The translations under genes and the position numbers were made by a program. From the NCBI GenBank assembly GCA_905203555.1, contig CAJKWK010000043.1, forward strand, positions 1 through 24,520: a stretch of 24,520 nucleotides of DNA, written 5' to 3'. Positions 23,148-24,520 of this stretch are shown piece by piece. This DNA is from an uncultured Lachnospiraceae bacterium. GTDB lineage: Bacteria; Bacillota; Clostridia; Lachnospirales; Lachnospiraceae. Below the pieces are notes generated by a model, which was not told the origin of the DNA, did no database searches, and saw only the letters and a list, made by a program, of their open reading frames with translations. Every line of letters starts with the position of its first letter. Within the stretch, counting starts at the first letter, position 1.

Positions 23148-23852
23148 ATGATGAAGAAAAAGTGTACAGCAATTGTTTTGGCAGCAGGTCAGGGGAAGAG
23201 AATGGGAACAACAATTCAGAAACAATATCTTTTGATGGCAGGGAAACCGGTGCTGTATTATTCTTTAAAGGCGTTCCAGAGTTCTGAAGTAATAGATGAG
23301 ATTTATCTTGTGACCGGAGAGGGAGACGAGGTGTATTGCCAAGAGCAGGTTGTGGATAAATACGGATTTCATAAGGTGAGCCATATTGTGTGCGGCGGGA
23401 AGGAACGATATCATTCGGTTTGGAATGCCCTAAAGCATTTGACAGAGGATGGATATGTATTTATTCACGATGGCGCGCGCCCATTTGTGGATCAGGAAAT
23501 GATACTGCGTGCTTATAAAGAAGTGCAGAGCAGTGGCGCTTGCGTGGTCGGAATGCCGGTAAAAGATACGATCAAGATTGCAGATGAGAATGGAAATGTG
23601 GCAGATACACCGGATCGCAGCAAGGTCTGGATGGTGCAGACTCCACAGGTGTTTGAGACAAGACTTGTTAGAAATGCGTATGCAAAACTAATGGAGTGTG
23701 GAAACACCGGCGTAACAGATGATGCGATGGTTGTGGAAATGATGAACGGATGTGAAATAAAATTAGTAGAGGGATCTTATAGAAATATTAAGATTACTAC
23801 ACCGGAGGATTTGGAGATAGGCGAGACGTTTGTAAGAATCGGGAATCTATAA
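23148..23852 (+). CDS. ispD: IspD, 2-C-methyl-D-erythritol 4-phosphate cytidylyltransferase
   Basis: The 234-residue MEP-pathway enzyme couples CTP to methylerythritol phosphate. Typical motifs are IVLAAGQGKRMG (nucleotide loop), KQYLLMAGKPVLYYSL, VCGGKERYHSVWNAL, IHDGARPFV, VKDTIK, QTPQVFE, TDDAMVVE and GSYRNIKITTPEDL. AAGGAGG (23136-23142) lies five bases before ATG 23148. It is the last gene of the tsaE cluster; no clear intrinsic terminator was found right after it. Confidence 0.96.
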   Translation: MMKKKCTAIVLAAGQGKRMGTTIQKQYLLMAGKPVLYYSLKAFQSSEVIDEIYLVTGEGDEVYCQEQVVDKYGFHKVSHIVCGGKERYHSVWNALKHLTEDGYVFIHDGARPFVDQEMILRAYKEVQSSGACVVGMPVKDTIKIADENGNVADTPDRSKVWMVQTPQVFETRLVRNAYAKLMECGNTGVTDDAMVVEMMNGCEIKLVEGSYRNIKITTPEDLEIGETFVRIGNL

Positions 23853-23975
23853 GAGGGGCCTGGGAAAAGCAAGGAGGAAGTACCGGTAATTTATAAAGGA
23901 TGGCATACAAAACGGTACTGTGAGAATAGAAAAAGATGAAAAAAGGCAGATGATGCAAAAAATATAAAAAAGTGG

Positions 23976-24004
23976 TTGACGTTGTAGAATAACTGTGGTA
24001 GAAT
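23976..24004 (+). promoter_or_regulatory. Promoter of tRNA-Ser(UGA)
   Basis: TTGACG (23976-23981), a 17-bp spacer and TAGAAT (23999-24004), 43 bp before the tRNA. An inverted repeat TGCGTTGAGC/GCAACGCG-like sequence follows in the leader. Confidence 0.75.
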
Positions 24005-24047
24005 ATCTCTTGCGTTGAGCATTGGGCAACGCGATAATTTCATAAAT

Positions 24048-24133
24048 GGAGAGGTATCGAAGTGGTCATAACGAGGCGGTCTTGAAAACCGTTTGTCCGC
24101 AAGGGCGCGTGGGTTCGAATCCCACCCTCTCCG
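24048..24133 (+). tRNA. tRNA-Ser(UGA)
   Basis: The 86-nt gene has the acceptor pair GGAGAGG with CCTCTCC and discriminator G. Anticodon loop CTTGAAA has TGA at 24083-24085. A long variable arm around TCCGCAAGGGCG marks a class II serine tRNA, and the T arm has GGTTCGAATCC. The CCA end is not encoded. Confidence 0.95.
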
Positions 24134-24136
24134 CTA

Positions 24137-24179
24137 AAAAGGTCTTTTTCTAAATCGGAGAAAGACCTTTTCATTTTTT
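24137..24179 (+). terminator. Terminator of tRNA-Ser(UGA)
   Basis: AAAAGGTCTTT (24137-24147) pairs perfectly with AAAGACCTTTT (24161-24171). T-rich sequence continues to 24179. Confidence 0.85.
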
Positions 24180-24399
24180 AAAAATGTATGTTTTGAAACT
24201 ATCTATACTCGGAAGTTATTTTTCTGGGATCTGAGGTAAATATGCGAAAACGGTGGGAGCGGTATTTACAGTATCTATATATAGTAGAAATGCAGAGGAA
24301 AAGATATAAAGTGTGCTAATTATTGTTAGAAAAGGAAGTGTCAGAAAAAACAATAAAAATGTCGAAGAATAACAAAAATAAAAAAATGTAAAAAAGTAC

Positions 24400-24428
24400 T
24401 GGACAAGGTCGGAATAATCGTGTATATT
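24400..24428 (+). promoter_or_regulatory. Promoter of tRNA-Ser(GGA)
   Basis: TGGACA (24400-24405), a 17-bp spacer and TATATT (24423-24428), 16 bp before the tRNA. Confidence 0.7.
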
Positions 24429-24444
24429 AGATAGCGACCCATTT

Positions 24445-24520
24445 GGAGAAGTACCCAAGCTGGCCGAAGGGGCTCCCCTGGAAAGGGAGTAGGTCGTTAG
24501 TAGCGGCGCGAGGGTTCAAA
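24445..24520 (+). tRNA. tRNA-Ser(GGA), 3' end beyond the window
   Basis: GGAGAAG opens the acceptor stem. The anticodon stem CTCCC/GGGAG encloses CTGGAAA with GGA at 24480-24482. A long variable arm and the start of the T arm (GGTTCAAA) follow. The closing acceptor strand lies outside the window. Confidence 0.9.

Noticed and set aside
23871..23936. AAGGAGG after ispD followed by a short readable frame (YKGWHTKRYC)
   Set aside because: There is no ATG, GTG or TTG at a useful distance. The only local ATG gives seven codons.
24216..24458. 80-codon hydrophobic frame on the minus strand between the tRNA genes
   Set aside because: It is low-complexity Phe/Tyr/Leu sequence from AT-rich DNA and runs into the second tRNA gene. 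It has no ribosome binding site support.

Overview
The window looks like a low-GC Gram-positive anaerobe of the Lachnospiraceae type. The reasons are AAGGAGG-type ribosome binding sites, consensus -35/-10 promoters, a stand-alone IMP cyclohydrolase next to a stand-alone AICAR formyltransferase, a TsaB-RimI fusion inside a tsaE/tsaD cluster, and many AT-rich accessory genes. Species assignment is inference only.

Layout. (1) 59-6284: a signalling block. A 487-residue regulator with two GntR-type winged helices is divergent from a three-gene phosphorelay: a REC-HD-GYP-GGDEF cyclic-di-GMP enzyme, a free Hpt protein and a hybrid sensor kinase with two receivers. It closes with a strong terminator at 6295-6328. 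(2) 6368-11460: an accessory island. It starts with a 45-nt near-perfect hairpin that buries the ribosome binding site of a 52-residue ORF, which overlaps a complete tyrosine recombinase. Then come a remnant of a YhcG/DUF1016 nuclease, a three-gene unit (zinc-finger pRiA4b-ORF3-like protein, HipA-type kinase, and an overlapping small protein resembling the missing HipA N-terminal subdomain), and an AbiF/Abi_2 HEPN abortive-infection gene broken by one in-frame TAA. After it lie a 35-nt repeat and a 122-nt nested palindrome. The right edge cuts into a gene whose remaining 3' part encodes the end of a cation/proton antiporter fused to a cytidylate-kinase-like domain. The left edge of the island is not visible. 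(3) 12409-14881: an S41 (tricorn-like) membrane-anchored peptidase and a CxxCxxCC cysteine-cluster protein. (4) 15013-17035: an autoregulated YtrA-type GntR/ABC transporter operon with two overlapping perfect operator dyads at its promoter. (5) 17159-19061: the last two steps of IMP synthesis. (6) 19259-23852: a housekeeping operon: tsaE, tsaB-rimI, a small zinc-ribbon protein, rnz, tsaD, ispD. (7) 24048-24520: two tRNA-Ser genes (UGA; GGA, cut by the window end), each with its own promoter.

Working together. The kinase, Hpt and response regulator form a plausible His-Asp-His-Asp relay ending on a protein that may both make and break c-di-GMP. The island combines an integrase with two apparent defence or toxin-antitoxin modules. 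Of these, the zinc-finger/split-HipA cassette, with the order kinase then N-subdomain and no HipB-like repressor, is the best candidate for an under-described system.
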